A stretch of 64,000 nt of DNA from positions 761,052-825,051 of the forward strand of contig MU001501.1 in the NCBI GenBank assembly GCA_010093485.1. The letters run 5' to 3'. Below, piece after piece: positions 24,536 to 37,602 of this stretch. The notes under the pieces were generated by a model. The model was not told the DNA's origin and ran no database searches. It was given only the letters and a program-made list of their open reading frames with translations. The stretch's first letter is position 1. Every line of letters starts with the position of its first letter. Source of the stretch: Karstenula rhodostoma CBS 690.94. Its lineage: Eukaryota > Ascomycota > Dothideomycetes > Pleosporales > Didymosphaeriaceae. The position numbers and the translations under genes are program-made.

Positions 24536-26436
24536 TCTACTTTTACTTACTTCTATTTTTACTTCTATCTTTATTTTTTTTACTTTTATCTCTACTTCTA
24601 CTACTTCTATTCTTACTTTATTTACTTTCTAATAAATCTACTCTATAGATAGCTAAGAGGTAGACTTATAAGAGGCTATATATATTTTTTAAATATAGTA
24701 TATTTACTCCTTATAAATACTATACTTTATAGTAGCTCTATAAGGTAGGCCTAAGTATTAGTTATTATAGTATAGATTAGTAGTAGTTTAATTTTAATTA
24801 CCCTAAAAAATATCTATATATTTATAGTAAGTTTTTTAAAACTAAAAAATCTCTTATTTATAATTAGGATAATTTTAGATATAGGTATATTAGGTACTCT
24901 AATATATTAGAAGTATAGTAGTATACTTAGCTTTATAAGCTCTTTAATTAGATATAGAATATATTTAAGTAGAATAGATTTCTTTTATTTTTCTTTTATT
25001 TTTCTTTTATTTTCTAGTTAAAAAGTATTTTTTATAATTAAATTTAATAAATCTCTACTTACTCTACTTTTTTTATATATATAATTATAAAACTTATATA
25101 TTAAAGATTAAGTAGCTATATAAATCTAATAAACTACTACTTTAATATTACCTTTATTAAACTATTTATAGGTATTTTATTTATTTTAAAATATAAGATT
25201 TTAAATAATCCCTTTATATACTTTTATTTTAGCTATATATTCTAGATATTAATATAATAAAGGTATATAATAATTTACTTATTTTTTCTAATTACTAGTC
25301 TAATTATATACTAGTTATTATAGTAGATTTATTAGAGTAATCCTAAGTCTAGTATAAGTTTAATAAAAAAGCGCTTTAAAGCTATTACTTCTTTACTAAT
25401 ATATTTTAGAGTAAAAAGCTTTACTTTTATAGTTAAAATTATAATTATACTTTAGTAAGCTACTTTCTATAGAATAGTACTATTAAATAGTAGAATAATA
25501 TACTTATAGAATAATTATTTTATTAGTATATTATCTATAAAAGATATATTTTTATAGATAAATAGGTCTAGACTATTATATCTACTAAACTAAATTACTT
25601 TCTAGTATATTTTATAAAAGTATAGAATTACTTAATTAACTACTACTTTATACTTTATACTTAGATTAGTAAGGAAGAAAGATAGTTTTAATATAGTAAA
25701 TATAATATCTAGTTATAATATAATTACTATATATAATACTAATCTAACCTTTTCTTACTAGCTTTTAATCTACTATAGTAATACTTTATCTTTACTCTTT
25801 TTAAACTTATTAATTAAGAGAGGAGTAGGTAGGAAGCTTTTAATTTTATAAAGCTTAAATTTTTTTATAATTTTATTAATATATATATTATATATAAATA
25901 TAATTATTTAATTATTTTAGTTTCTAATTACTTATACTTTAAAAAACTACTTAACTAGTTTTTTATTTTTAATTTTATATTTATTTATAACTTTATTCTA
26001 TAGTATTTAAGCTTACTCTCTATAATTATTATAATATAGAAGTAGTATATTATCTATATAGAATAGTACTATAATTTTCTAATTTCTAGAAAGGAATAAA
26101 TAAGGCTCTTTCTTTAAAGCTTTAAGCCCTTTAGTTCTAAGTAAGTAGGAAACCTCTTTATATTAGAGAAATAATAAGTCTTTTAAACTATAAAGAGCTT
26201 AATTTAATTTTATATATATTCTTAGTATCTTAAACCTATTTAGAAGTTTATAGGTTATAGGATTATCTACTATAATTATAGTATTTAGAAATACTTCTAT
26301 AATATTATATTATTTAATCTTAAAGTTAAACTCTATAGTAATTACTATTACTAATTAGAATAACCTTACTATAAGTATAGTAGTATAGGTTAAATATAGA
26401 GTATTCTTTAGTTAAAGGTCCCTTTTAACTATAATA

Positions 26437-27037
26437 AAATATATTACTAATCTATATAAACTAAATTAGTATATTTATAATATACCTTTATTACTTATAA
26501 AGATTAAAAAGAAAGTATATAGTAACTATAAAATCTAGTCTATTATTCTTTATTTAATTCTAGTAATAGTTATTATACTCTCCCTAGATAATATAGAGGT
26601 TAAACTACTAGTAATTATAAATAGAGTAAGTATTTATCTAAATAGTCTTAAGCTTCTAATAGAATACTATTATATAGTTTAATTCTTTAGATAGAAGTAT
26701 AGGTTCCTATAGATAGTCTAGGTTTATAAGATCTAAAGGTTATTAAATAAAAGGATTTTACTAATATATTTAGTTTTTAGTAGTTATAAAATCCTCTATA
26801 AATAAATTCTTATTATTAAATTTATTCTTACTACTTTTATTACTATAATTAGGTATAAGACTATTATAAGAGGTAAAGTCTAATATTTTATCTAATACCT
26901 ATAAACCTAGGGATATAAAAGTAGGCTAGATAGGTATTAATACTATTATAAATTAAATAGATCTTATATCTAAATTCTCTATATATAATAGTAAAGGAGT
27001 ATATAGAGTTAATTATATTATATTTAGCCTAAAAGAG
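26437..27037. other. Segment X, left piece: unrecognised DNA inside split CopD
   Basis: This sequence is unrelated to copia and starts exactly where CopD breaks off. Plus-strand frames can be followed, but stop density is no guide in RIP-mutated DNA and I recognise no motif. It is interrupted at 27038 by PA220 copy 1. It could be part of another transposon or a captured segment. Confidence 0.45.
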
Positions 27038-27049
27038 AATATTAGAAGT

Positions 27050-27272
27050 CGTTATAATATTATAGCGCGGCGTTATATATCGTGACGTTATATAACACTT
27101 ATATAGGTTAATACTTAGTTAATTAAGCCTAGCGCTATAGGCACCCTTCTTTCTCTTTTATTATAAATAGTATTATCCTTTAGAGCTATTTAATAGAACT
27201 ATATAGTACCTCTAGATATTTCCTTATTACTAGATAGTTATAATAGTAACTTTATATTAAAAAAAAAAAAAA
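27050..27272 (+). mobile_element. PA220 copy 1: SINE-like element with poly(A) tail
   Basis: A unit of about 223 bp ending in a run of 16 A (27259-27274, the last two shared with the target repeat). It is bounded by a perfect 12-bp direct repeat AATATTAGAAGT at 27038-27049 and 27273-27284. A second copy is at 44749-44945. The 3' poly(A) and the target repeat are the marks of LINE-mediated retrotransposition. The length and lack of coding suggest a SINE or a 5'-truncated LINE 3' end. The head keeps several CpG (GCGCGGCG near 27065). I cannot place convincing A and B boxes. The 5' head is about 25 bp longer than in copy 2. Confidence 0.82.
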
Positions 27273-27284
27273 AATATTAGAAGT

Positions 27285-28378
27285 AGGATCTAATAGGCTA
27301 TATATAATAAATAATAGCTATCCTAAAATAACCTTTATAGGGTTAGTCTTATTAAGGTAAAAAGTTATAAAAAACTTTATAAAAATAATAGAGTATAAGG
27401 TATAAAATATAGTTAAGTTATAGTATTAGTAAGCCTACTAATAATATAGTATTTAAAAAAAGATAAAATAAAAATTAGTAGAGAATATTTTTATTTATAA
27501 TATATATAGTATTTTTTTAGTTTTTTATTTTTAAAGATATTAAGAACTAGATTAAGTAGATAACTATATTTATAGTAGAGTAGTATAGGTATCTAGCCTA
27601 CTATTATTAATTAATAGAGAGATACTATATAGCTAGAATAGGTAGTATAATATAAAAATATATTTATAAAGTAGGTATTAAACTAAGTATTAGGTAAAGA
27701 TATATATAAAAAAAAAAGAGGCTAGGTATAACTAATCTATTTTAATAGTTTATTTTATACTAATTTAGTAATATAATCTATTATAAGAGGAAATACTTTT
27801 ATTTACTATTATTTATATAATTTTAAAGGAAGGGGAGAATAATATTTTCTATAATAAAATTAAATTACTTAGTTTTATAAAAGTACTACTTAATCTATTC
27901 CTCTAGCCTAAATTCTAATCTAGGCCTATATAACTATATAGTATACTTATAATAAAAGAGAGCTTTTTATCCTTCTTTAATACTTATTTTATATATTTTT
28001 ATACTTTTTTAATTATTAGTGTAACACTAACTAATAGTTATTTAATACTAACTCTCCTTATCTATACTTACTAATATCCTTAACTTTTACCTATAGCTTA
28101 TAGCTTATAGCTTACCCTATTACTATTACTATTACTATTAATATTACTTACTTATTATTACTATTAATATTACCTACTATATCTTTATATATTCTATAAA
28201 GCTATTACTATCTATTCTATATTTATTAACTATATAGATTACTCTAACTTAATTATAATTACTTTTACTATAAAGTCTAGCTTCTTTTAATTCTTAAGAA
28301 CTATTATAATTAGCTCTTATTACTTACTAGTAAAGTCCCTATTTCTAGTTAACTACTATAGAGGTAATTCTACCCTAG
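27285..28378. other. Segment X, middle piece: unrecognised, with simple repeats
   Basis: Continues the non-copia sequence after PA220 copy 1 and ends at the CopE target site (28379-28383). It contains TAGCTTA repeats near 28092-28114 and an irregular TTACTA/ATT repeat at 28119-28175. A purine run AAAGGAAGGGGAGAATAA near 27824 resembles a retroelement polypurine tract, but no LTR partner follows in the window. No function can be assigned. Confidence 0.4.
28119..28175 (+). repeat. Imperfect TTACTA/TTAATA microsatellite
   Basis: Short tandem words TTACTA, TTAATA and TTACTTA repeated over about 57 bp. The pattern resembles 18371-18570, but the sequence is not the same. Confidence 0.7.
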
Positions 28379-28383
28379 ATTAG
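28379..28383. other. CopE target-site duplication, left copy (ATTAG)
   Basis: ATTAG directly precedes the CopE 3' LTR and is repeated exactly at 42702-42706 after the CopE 5' LTR. A 5-bp duplication is normal for copia integrase. Confidence 0.88.
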
Positions 28384-28589
28384 TATAGTAGAGAAAAGTA
28401 GCTCGAATATCCCTTTATTTAGGGAGCGAATTAATTAGATTACTATATAAGAAAAGATTGCTAGAAAGGCTAGTTATATACTACACTTATCCTAAATTAG
28501 TTTAGTATTTAGGTTAAGGTACCCCTTATCGCGGCTAATTAGAGCTCTATAAACCCTAATATTACTAAGTATTATTTATATTCTTAATA
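28384..28589 (-). repeat. CopE 3' LTR (206 bp)
   Basis: Complete copia-family LTR, reverse orientation, next to the left ATTAG. Followed on the inner side by the complement of the polypurine tract (ACTCCCTAGG, 28591-28600). Confidence 0.94.
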
Positions 28590-30663
28590 TACTCCCTAGG
28601 TAAATAGTACTTATTATTTATCTACTAATAGAATTTAATTATTTAGATTAGCTTCCCTTTAGAAATATATAGCTTAGACTATAATTTTCTACTTATATTA
28701 TACTATTATTAGTATTATAATACTAATTAGCTAGAGTAAAAGTTTCCTAGCGTTTAGTATAGTACTTATAAATAGTAGTAGCCTTATAACTAAGTATAGT
28801 AAGTAATAGTAAATAAAGTAAGCAATTATTATATAGTATAAACTAGTAAAGGTAGGTAGAATAAAAAGGTATTTTTTATACCTTTTAAGCTTTTTTTCTT
28901 TATCCCTATTATCTTATTTTATAGTATATTCTTACCTTTTACTTTTTAATACTTTACTTATACCTTTTAGATAGCTAATAATACTACTAAAGCTTATACT
29001 ACTAAAGTGCTTAAATAAGAATAAAGACTTAAAGCTAAATAAGTAGCTACTATTAAAAGATTTACTATAATTCCTTAAATAACTTATTAATTTAATTACC
29101 TTCTTACTTAGTCTACTTCTTATACTCCTAGCTAAGCTCCTCTAATAGTATTATATACTCCCCTAGCTATAAAAGAAGAGTATATTAGGGCTATCTAGCT
29201 AATAAGTTATTTTAGCTACTTAATAAGTACTTTAAGTAGTAGGTTAGATAGCCTTTACTATAATATTATAAACTAGTAGACTAGGTATTACTTTTATTAT
29301 TATATATACTTATATAAACTAATATAAGCTAAATTCTCTACTTATTTAGTTAAGCTTTACTAATTATTATAGTCTATTATTCCTAGCTATATATATAATA
29401 TACTTTATCCTATTCTATAATAATCTAAACTTTAATATAAGCTTCCCTTATCTTTCTTATTACTTAGATTTTTACTAATTATATATAGGCTCGCGAGGTT
29501 AATTATTTATAGTAGTATATTTAAGCTATACTAAAAAATTAGAATAAAGATTAAAAAACCCTTCTTATACCTTTATAGAACCTTTATTTAATAACTAGCT
29601 CTTTTTTTACTTTCTCTACTTTTATCCCTACTTTACCTACTTTTATTCTATCTTTATCTACTTTTATCCTTACTTCTATCCCTACTTCTCTTACTTCTAT
29701 TCCTACTTTTACTACTCCTATCCCTACTTTACTTACTTTCTAGTAGGTCTACCCTATAAATAGCTAAGAGATAGGCTTATAGGAGACTATATATACTCTT
29801 AAATATAATATACCTACTCTTTATAAGTACTATACTTTATAGTAGCTCTATAAGGCAGGCCTAAGTATTAGTTATTATAGTATAAATTAGTAGTAGCCTA
29901 ACTTTAATTATTCTAAGGAGTATCTATATAGTTATAGTAGGTTTTTTAAAATTAAAGAATCTTCTATTTATAGTTAGGGTAGCTTTAGATATAGGTATAC
30001 TAGATACTCTAATATATTAGAAGTATAGTAGTATATTTAGTTTTATAAGCTCTTTAATTAGATATTTAATATATTTAAATAGAATAGATTTCTTTTATTT
30101 TTCTTTTATTTTTCTTTTATTCTCTAGTTAAAAAGTACTTTTTATAATTAAATTTAATAAATCTCTACTTACTTTACTTCTTTTATATCTATAATTATAA
30201 AACTTATATCTTAAAGATTAAGTAGCTATATAAATTTAGTAAACTACTACTTTAATAGTACTTTTATTAAACTATCTATAGGTATTTTACTTATTTTAAA
30301 ATATAAAACCTTAAATAATCCCTTTATATACTCTTATTATAGCTATATATTTTAGATATTAATATATTAAAAGTATATAGTAATCCTTTTATTTTTTCTA
30401 ATTACTAGTCTAATTATCTACTAGTTATTATAGTAGATTTACTAGAGTAATTCTAAGTCTAGTATAAGTTTAGTAAAGAAGTACTTTAAAACTATTACTT
30501 CTTTACTAATATACTCTAGAGTAAGAAGTTCTATTTCTATAGTTAAAATTATAATTATACTTTAGTAAGCTACCTTCTATAGAATAGTGCTACTAAATAG
30601 TAGGGTAATATACCTATAGGATAATTATCTTATTAGTAAATTATCTATAAAAGATATATCTCT

Positions 30664-30869
30664 TATTAAGAATATAAATAATACTTAGTAATATTAGGGT
30701 TTATAGAGCTCTAATTAGCTGCGATAAGGGGTACCTCAACCTAAGTACTAAACCAATTCAGGATAAGTATAGTATATAACTAGCCTTTCTAGTAATCTTT
30801 TCTTATATAGCAATCTAATTAATTCGCTCCCTAAATAAAGGGATATTTAAGCTCCTTTTTTCTACTATA
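30664..30869 (+). repeat. CopF 5' LTR (206 bp)
   Basis: Begins TATTAAGAATATAAATAATA and ends TTCTACTATA. It is among the less mutated LTRs of the family (it keeps GCTGCGATAAGG and CCAATTCAGG). The left neighbour is CopE sequence ending ATCTCT. Confidence 0.94.
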
Positions 30870-30880
30870 GTTATAAGTCT
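30870..30880 (+). other. CopF primer-binding site, half-tRNA(iMet) type
   Basis: GTTATAAGTCT follows the 5' LTR directly. CopE and CopG have GTTATAAGCC at the same place on the minus strand. Undoing one RIP change gives GTTATGAGCC, complementary to the anticodon-arm sequence GGCTCATAAC of initiator tRNA-Met. Copia and yeast Ty5 prime from that internal half of tRNA(iMet) rather than its 3' end. The match is short, so it is likely but not certain. Confidence 0.55.
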
Positions 30881-30999
30881 AGTACTTAGAATATAGGATA
30901 ATTCTCCCTATATACTTTACTATTTAAATACACCCTCTTAGGTTCTCCTATTATACTAAAAGCCTTCTTTATTTAATAAAGCTATAAGTAATTTAACTA

Positions 31000-33900
31000 T
31001 TCTAGTTACTTAGACCTAGCTTATTAATTAAATAACCTAGCCTTATTAGTTTATAAGCTTATATTTCTAAGTAAACTCTAAAGGTATCTAGTCTAAAATT
31101 AATCTAGATAGTCTAATAGTCCCCTTAATTAAGGATAATTACCCTATTTAACTAGTTATTCTAGAGGAACTATACTAACTAGTCGCTTTAGATAACCTTA
31201 AAAATTACAAGCAGGAGCTTAAATTATATAAAAAGGATAAGGAAAGCTATATTTTAAGGATTATAGAATATTATACTATAGTCTCTAACTAGTAGATATA
31301 CTATTCTAAGCTATAAAATCTCTAGAACTAGGTTTATACTACTATCTCCTAAAATCTCCTTACTCTAGTAATAATTAATATAGTTAAAGATAATAAATCT
31401 ACCTTATAATATCTACTTTATATACTAAAGAATAATCTAGCGCCTACTAAAGGAGTAACTAAAAATCTTATTTAAGTATAATATCGCGCTTATTTTAATA
31501 AAGTAAAGAGTAGATAGTAGAATCTAGAGACCTAGTTTAAAAAATAATAGTTCCTCTACTATAAAGTAATTATATACTTAGTTAAAGAAACTAAAGGAGT
31601 ACTTATAACCTATAATTTTCTTAAAACTTTAAGCGAGAAGATTACTCCTAAGTAGTTCTATTTAATTAAATAATAAATCCTGCTTAATAAGATACTTAGA
31701 AGGCCTATAATAATATTTTCTAAGATTAGAAAGGTATTTTTAGTACTAATTTAGGAATAATTACTCTACTCTAATTATAAAAGGACTAGTATCTATATAA
31801 TATTTAGTAGTTAGACTACTAAGCCTAGTAGGGAATTATTTAATAATATATAAAATAATAATTATTTTAACTACCCCTATAAAAACGCCTAATATAAATA
31901 GTAACTAATTAAATATTAATACTTATAGATAGCTATTACTAGTACTCTAATTAATAGATCCTAAGTATTTAACCTTTCTAATAAAGAGTAAAATAAGATC
32001 TTAAGCTATCTAAAACTCCTATAATAGTTAAAGCTATAAACTAAGATTAATAGTACTAATTAGAAAATAAGTAATAAGAAATAACTTACTATTAACTACT
32101 CTAGTAGTATTATAGCAGCTCTTATTAATCTAATTAACCTTCTAAGTAAAGTTTCTAAGAATAGAATCTATAATATAATATAGAATCCTTACCTACTTTC
32201 TAAAAGTATAATTCTAGATAGTATAGCTACTATTTACCTTATTAATAATTAGAACCTTCTAGTTACTAGTTCTTTTAAGAAAGTAACTATAGAAGACTAA
32301 GTTAAAATAGAAACTTAAGCTCTACCTATCTTAGAAATAGGAAATTACCTAATTAAGAATATTCTTTATAGTAAAAATAGGAAATAATTAGAGAATCTAC
32401 TATTTAAAGATATAAAGGTAGTTAAGAACTTTTATATAAATATTATCTTAAAAGCTTAACTTAAGAAAGTTAGTATTTAGTATCTTAGGTTAGACAATAC
32501 CCTAAGAATTAGAATAATTAAATAAAGCGTTATAATAGTAGACCTATAGTATAAGTATAACTTTACTTTCCTTAAATATAAGCCTATACACTCTTATCCT
32601 ACTATTATAAATATAATTTAACTATCTAGACTATTAAAAGAGAATATCTCCTACTTAGATAGTAAAGAACTATAGTATAAGTAATTAGGATACCTTAGGA
32701 AAAAGGCTTTATAAGCTCTAGTTTCTAGTGTATATAGCGTATTAATTAAAGGAATATAATAATAAGAATATAAGTATTATATAGTTATATATATAAGTAA
32801 GGTAATCTTATAATAATTATATAAGTATTTACTATATCTATTCTACTATATTATATAGGACCTATTTAATATAAAGTAAGGGCGAATACTTAAATCCTAG
32901 ATTCTTATAATAAAAGAAGAATTTAGTAGGAAGTTCTATAATTTTAATCTATAAGGGAAGATACTTTTAGAGATTCTATAATTAATAAAACGCCTATTAA
33001 CCTTTATAAAGAATAAGTACTAGCTCTAAATTATATAAATCTAGTAGAATAATAATATAATAATACTTCTATAATAAGGGATATTATAATATAAGGAATA
33101 GGTAATTAAAGAAGGAATTATAATTAACCCTTTACTACCTTATATATATAAAACTAATAGTTCGGTAGAGTAAGCTAGAAAAAAGCTAATTAAATAAATA
33201 GTAAAAATAAGGTCTAGCGCGAATCTACTAATAAAGTTATAGCTAGAGATTATAGATATAGTAGTCTAGCTATATAATATAAGCCTAAGTACAGTATATA
33301 GCTTTTAATTACTAAATAAAGTATTAGATAGCTAGTTCTAATAGTACTTTTAGTACTATAAGCCTATAATTATATAATATATAATAGTAGATCTCTACCT
33401 AAACTAAAATAGAATTTACACCTATAAATACTAAGTATATCCTCTAATAAAGGATCGCAAAGCTAAATATAAAAGAAGGGGATTTAAAATAAATCTAAGA
33501 GCTTATATTAGGTATTTAGTAGGCTATTAAGCTTCTAATATCTATAGAATATAGGTTTCTATACTTAATTAAGTAATTATAACTAGGAATATTATATTTA
33601 ATAAGGTAACCTTCTACTAGAGAGTATATAAAGTTAAGCTTCTAAAGATAAAAGTTTTAAGAATTATAGAAAGTATTTATAAGGATAAGGTTAATAATCT
33701 AGAAAATATATTTAATATAATTAATCTTACTTCTAGCTTAAATAAGCACGCGAGTACTATAAGAATCGAGAATACTAAGTAACTATTTAGAGGTAAAGGA
33801 TTAGAGTAAATAGATTCTAAGGATAGCTAGCTAAGAAATTAGAAAGTAATAATATTAACTACTATATAAGTTATAAGTATAGCTAGCTAGTAGCTAGGAA

Positions 33901-36060
33901 TTTATATAGGCTAAAATTTAAGTATAGGACTTATAACCCTAGATATAATACTATAGCTAAATATTATAAAAACTAATTAATATAATTATAAGAATACTAG
34001 GAGCTACTAGAATTAGAATTTAACTAGAAGAACTAGTAAACTAGAGTCTTAGAATAATACTTCCTTAGAGTAGGAGCTTTAAAACCCTACTATTACCTCT
34101 TAACCTAGTATAACTAACTCTATACTACTAGATAAAATAGGAAATCTATTAGTAAATTAAAAGTAATAGTATATCTTCCTTATAATAAGTAGAGTAAGTA
34201 GATAACTTTAAAAAGAGGTACCTAAGATTAACTAACTAATAAGTAGGTATTTACTAGTTTAAAGATTAAAATAATAAGATATAGATTATAATAATTAGTT
34301 AGGGAGTAGATTAAATTTTAGTATATATATACTAATAGTAGATCTATTTTTAAAAGATAGTTTCTAAATTAACTTTATATATATATTTATACTAGAAGTA
34401 GATAAAATCTAGAATAAGTATAAAGGCTATAAAATACTAAATATAGTAGTTATAGTAGCTATACTTAAAAAACTAAAACTAGTAATATTACTAGCTTATC
34501 TATATAGAGATAAGCTACTACTAGAACTAATACTCTAGAAATATCTACTTTCCTATCCTCTAGGAAAACTATTTAAGTAGGCTATAATTAAAGAGATTAC
34601 TACCCTATAGTAGAAAGGAACTTAAATAAAACTACCCTAATTATAAGTAATAGGATATCTACTTCTATTAAAATAGGTATTTATATATAAGCTTAATTAG
34701 AATAGTTAGTTTAAGAACTATAAAGCTTATATTATAGTTAGAGGGGACCTTTAACTAAAGAATACCCTATACTTAACCTATACTACTACACTTATAGTAA
34801 GATTATTCTAAATAGTAATAATAATTACTATAGAGTTTAACCTTAAGATTAAATAATATAATATTATAGGAGTATTCCTAAATACTATAATTATAGTAGA
34901 TAATCCTATAACCTATAAATTTCTAGATAGGTTTAAGATACTAGAAATATATATAAGATTGAATTAAGCTCTCTATAATTTAAAAAACTTACTACTTCTC
35001 TAGTATAAAGAGTTTTCCTGCTCGCTTAGAGCTAAAGGGCTTAAAGCTTTAAAGAAAGAGCCTTATTTATTCCTTTCTAGAGATTAGAAAATCCTAGTAT
35101 TATTTTATATAGATAATATACTACTTCTATATTATAATAACTATAAAGAGTAAGCTTAAATACTATAGAATAAAATTATAAATAAATATAAGATTAAAGA
35201 TAAGGGACTAGTTAAGTAGTTTCTTAAAGTATAAGTAATTAAAGACTAAGATAATTAGATAATTATACTTATATATAATATATATATTAATAAAATTATA
35301 AAAAGATTTAAGCTTTATAAAGCTAGTAACTTCCTACCTACTCCTCTCTTAATTAATAAGCTTAAAAAGAGTAAAGGCAAAGTATCGCTATAGTAGATTA
35401 AGAGTTATTAAGAAAAGATTAGATTAGTATTATATATAGTAATTATACTATAACTAGATATTATATTTACTATATTAAAGCTATCCTTCTTCCTTACTAA
35501 CCTAAGTATAAAGTATAAAGTAGTAGTTAATTAAGTAATTCTATACCTTTATAGGACGCGCTAGAAAGCGATTTAGTTTAGTAGATATAATAGTCTAGAC
35601 CTGCTTATCTATAGAGATATATCTTTTATAGATAATCTACTAATAAAATAATTATTTTATAGGTATATTACTTTACTATTTAGTAGCGCTATTCTATAGA
35701 AGGTAGCTTACTAAAGTATAATTATAACTTTAATTATAGAAGTAGAGCTTCTTACTCTAAAGTATATTAGTAAAGAAGTAATAGCTTTAAAGTACTTCTT
35801 TATTAAACTTATACTAGACTTAGGATTACTCTAGTAAATCTACTATAATAACTAGTAGATAATTAGACTAGTAATTAGAAAAAATAAAAGGATTACTATA
35901 TACCTTTAATATATTAATATCTAGAATATATAGCTATAATAAGAGTATATAAAGGGATTATTTAAGGTTTTATATCTTAAAATAAGTAAAATACCTATAA
36001 ATAGTTTAATAAAAGCGCTATTAAAGTAGTAGTTTACTAGATTTATAAAGCTACTTAACT
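31000..36060 (+). pseudogene. CopF gag-pol polyprotein pseudogene (copia order INT-RT-RNase H)
   Basis: Former polyprotein with many TAA and TAG codons that replace Gln and Trp. Visible blocks in order: an integrase tail near 33155-33330 reading ARKKLIK and IRSSANLLIKL, equivalent to ERAxxxLI...LW of copia integrase. Then the RT block YKAYIIVRGDL near 34725-34760, equivalent to FKARLVVRGDxQ. The RT active site FYIDNILLLYY near 35103-35135 is equivalent to YVDDI. RNase H at about 35480-36060 has IEVELLTL (STEAEL block) and ends ISKIPINSLIKALLK, equivalent to T..MPADGLTKAL. Integrase before RT is diagnostic for Ty1/copia. The gag part (about 31000-32600) is not clearly readable, and the start is a guess. 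Confidence 0.82.
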
Positions 36061-37602
36061 TTTAAGATATAAGTTTTATAATTATAGATATAGAAGAAGT
36101 AAAGTAAGTAGAAATTTATTAAATTTAATTATAAAAAGTACTTTTTAACTAGAGAATAAAAGAAAAATAAAGGAAAAATAAAAGAAATCTATCCTACTTA
36201 AATATATTAAGTATCTAATTAAAGAGCTTATAAAGCTAAGTATACTACTATACTTCTAATATATTAGAGCGCCTAGTATACCTATATCTAAAGCTACCTT
36301 AACTATAAATAGAAAATTCCTTAGTTTTAAAAAACCTATTATAACTATATAGATACTTTTTAGGGTAATTAAAGTTAGGCTACTACTAATCTATACTATA
36401 ATAACTAATACTTAGGCCTACCTTATAGAGCTACTATAAAGTATAGTATTTATAAGGAGTAGATATACTATACTTAAGAGTATATATAGCCTTTTATAAG
36501 CCTACCTTCTAGTTATCTATAAGATAGACCTACTAAAAAATAGATAGAGTAGGGATAGAAGTAGTAAAAGTAGAAATAGAAATAGAAAGAATAGGGATAG
36601 AAATAAGGATAAGAGTAGATAGAGGTAGGATAGAAGTAGGTAGAGTAGGAATAGAAATAAGAAGAGAGCTAGTTATTAAATAGAGGTTCTATAAAGGTAT
36701 AAGAAGGGTCTTTTAACCCTTATTCTAATCCTTTAGTATAGCTTAAATATACTACTATAAATAATTAACCTCGCGAGCCTATATATAGTTAGTAAAAATC
36801 TAAGTAATAAGAAAGATAAGGGAAACTTATACTAAAGTTTAGATTATTATAGAATAGAATAAAATATATTATATATATAGCTAGGAATAATAAACTATAA
36901 TAATTAGTAAAGCTTAACTAAATAAGTAGAAAATCTAGCTTATATTAGTTTATATAAGTATATATAATAGTAAAAATAGTATCTAATCTATTAGTTTATA
37001 ATATTATAGTAGAGGCTATTTAACCTACTACTTAAAGTACTTATTAAGTAGCTAAGGTAGCTTATTAGCTAGATAGCCCTAATATACTCTTCTTCTATAA
37101 TTAGGGGAGTATATAATACTATTAGAGGAGCTTAGCTAAGAGTATAGAAAGTAGACTAAGTAGGAAGGTAACTATAATAAGTTATTTAAAGAGTTATAAT
37201 AAATCTTTTAGTAGTAGCTACTTATTTAGCTTTAAGTTTCTATTCTTATTTAAGTATTTTAGTAGCGCAAGCTTTAGTAGTATTATTAGCTATCTAAAAA
37301 GTATAAGTAGAGTATTAAAAAAGTAAAAGGTAAGAATATACTATAAGATAGGATAATAGGGATAAAGAAGAGAAGCTTAAAAGGTATAAAAAATACCTTC
37401 TTATCCTATCTACCTCTACTAATTTAAACTATATAATAATTACTTACCTTATTTACTATTACTTACTATATCTAGTTATAAGGCTACTACTATTTATAAG
37501 TACTATACTAAGTACTAGGAGACTTTTACTCTAGTTAATTAGTATTATAATACTAATAATAGTATAATATAAGTAGGAAATTATAGTCTAAGTTATATAT
37601 TT
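36061..37602 (+). other. CopF 3' extension with charged-repeat region
   Basis: After the RNase H end the family carries about 1.6 kb before the 3' LTR, present in CopB, CopC, CopD, CopE, CopF and CopG. In CopF, 36540-36660 is a purine-rich irregular repeat (GATAGAAGTAG, GAAATAGAAATAG). Depending on frame, it would encode an Arg/Asp/Ser-rich or Val/Glu-rich tract. A frame can be traced from 36180 but no domain is recognised. It may be an extra ORF, a long 3' untranslated region or a captured segment. Confidence 0.6.

Larger units (their letters stand above)
23083..26436 (-). mobile_element. CopD left part: copia 3' LTR to reverse transcriptase, minus strand
   Basis: A minus-strand copia copy holding the 3' LTR (23083-23288), 3' extension, RNase H and the RT active-site segment (26041-26070). 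Similarity to CopA and CopB stops abruptly at 26436, at a point matching CopA about 2105. The next consensus base is found at 45918 in the same orientation. I infer that the two pieces are one element split by foreign DNA, although no clear target duplication marks the joints. This copy looks more heavily AT-converted than its neighbours, and its low-complexity part has expanded into a TTTTA array. Confidence 0.88.
30664..37602 (+). mobile_element. CopF: Ty1/copia retrotransposon, plus strand, nested in CopE
   Basis: A plus-strand copy starting with a complete 5' LTR (30664-30869). It continues through primer-binding site, gag, integrase, reverse transcriptase, RNase H and the 3' extension to the N gap at 37603. 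By comparison with CopC, about 350 bp including the 3' LTR should lie in the gap. It broke CopE in the RNase H region, between ATCTCT and the following TATAA. This is the clearest plus-strand copy and keeps more CpG than most. It is younger than CopE. Confidence 0.93.

Noticed and set aside
26437..27720. Possible plus-strand ORF in segment X running through the PA220 insertion
   Set aside because: Two alternative frames are equally followable and neither shows a known domain. Restoring stops can make almost any frame look coding here.
27824..27841. AAAGGAAGGGGAGAATAA as a polypurine tract before an LTR
   Set aside because: No matching LTR or second terminal repeat is found in the window.
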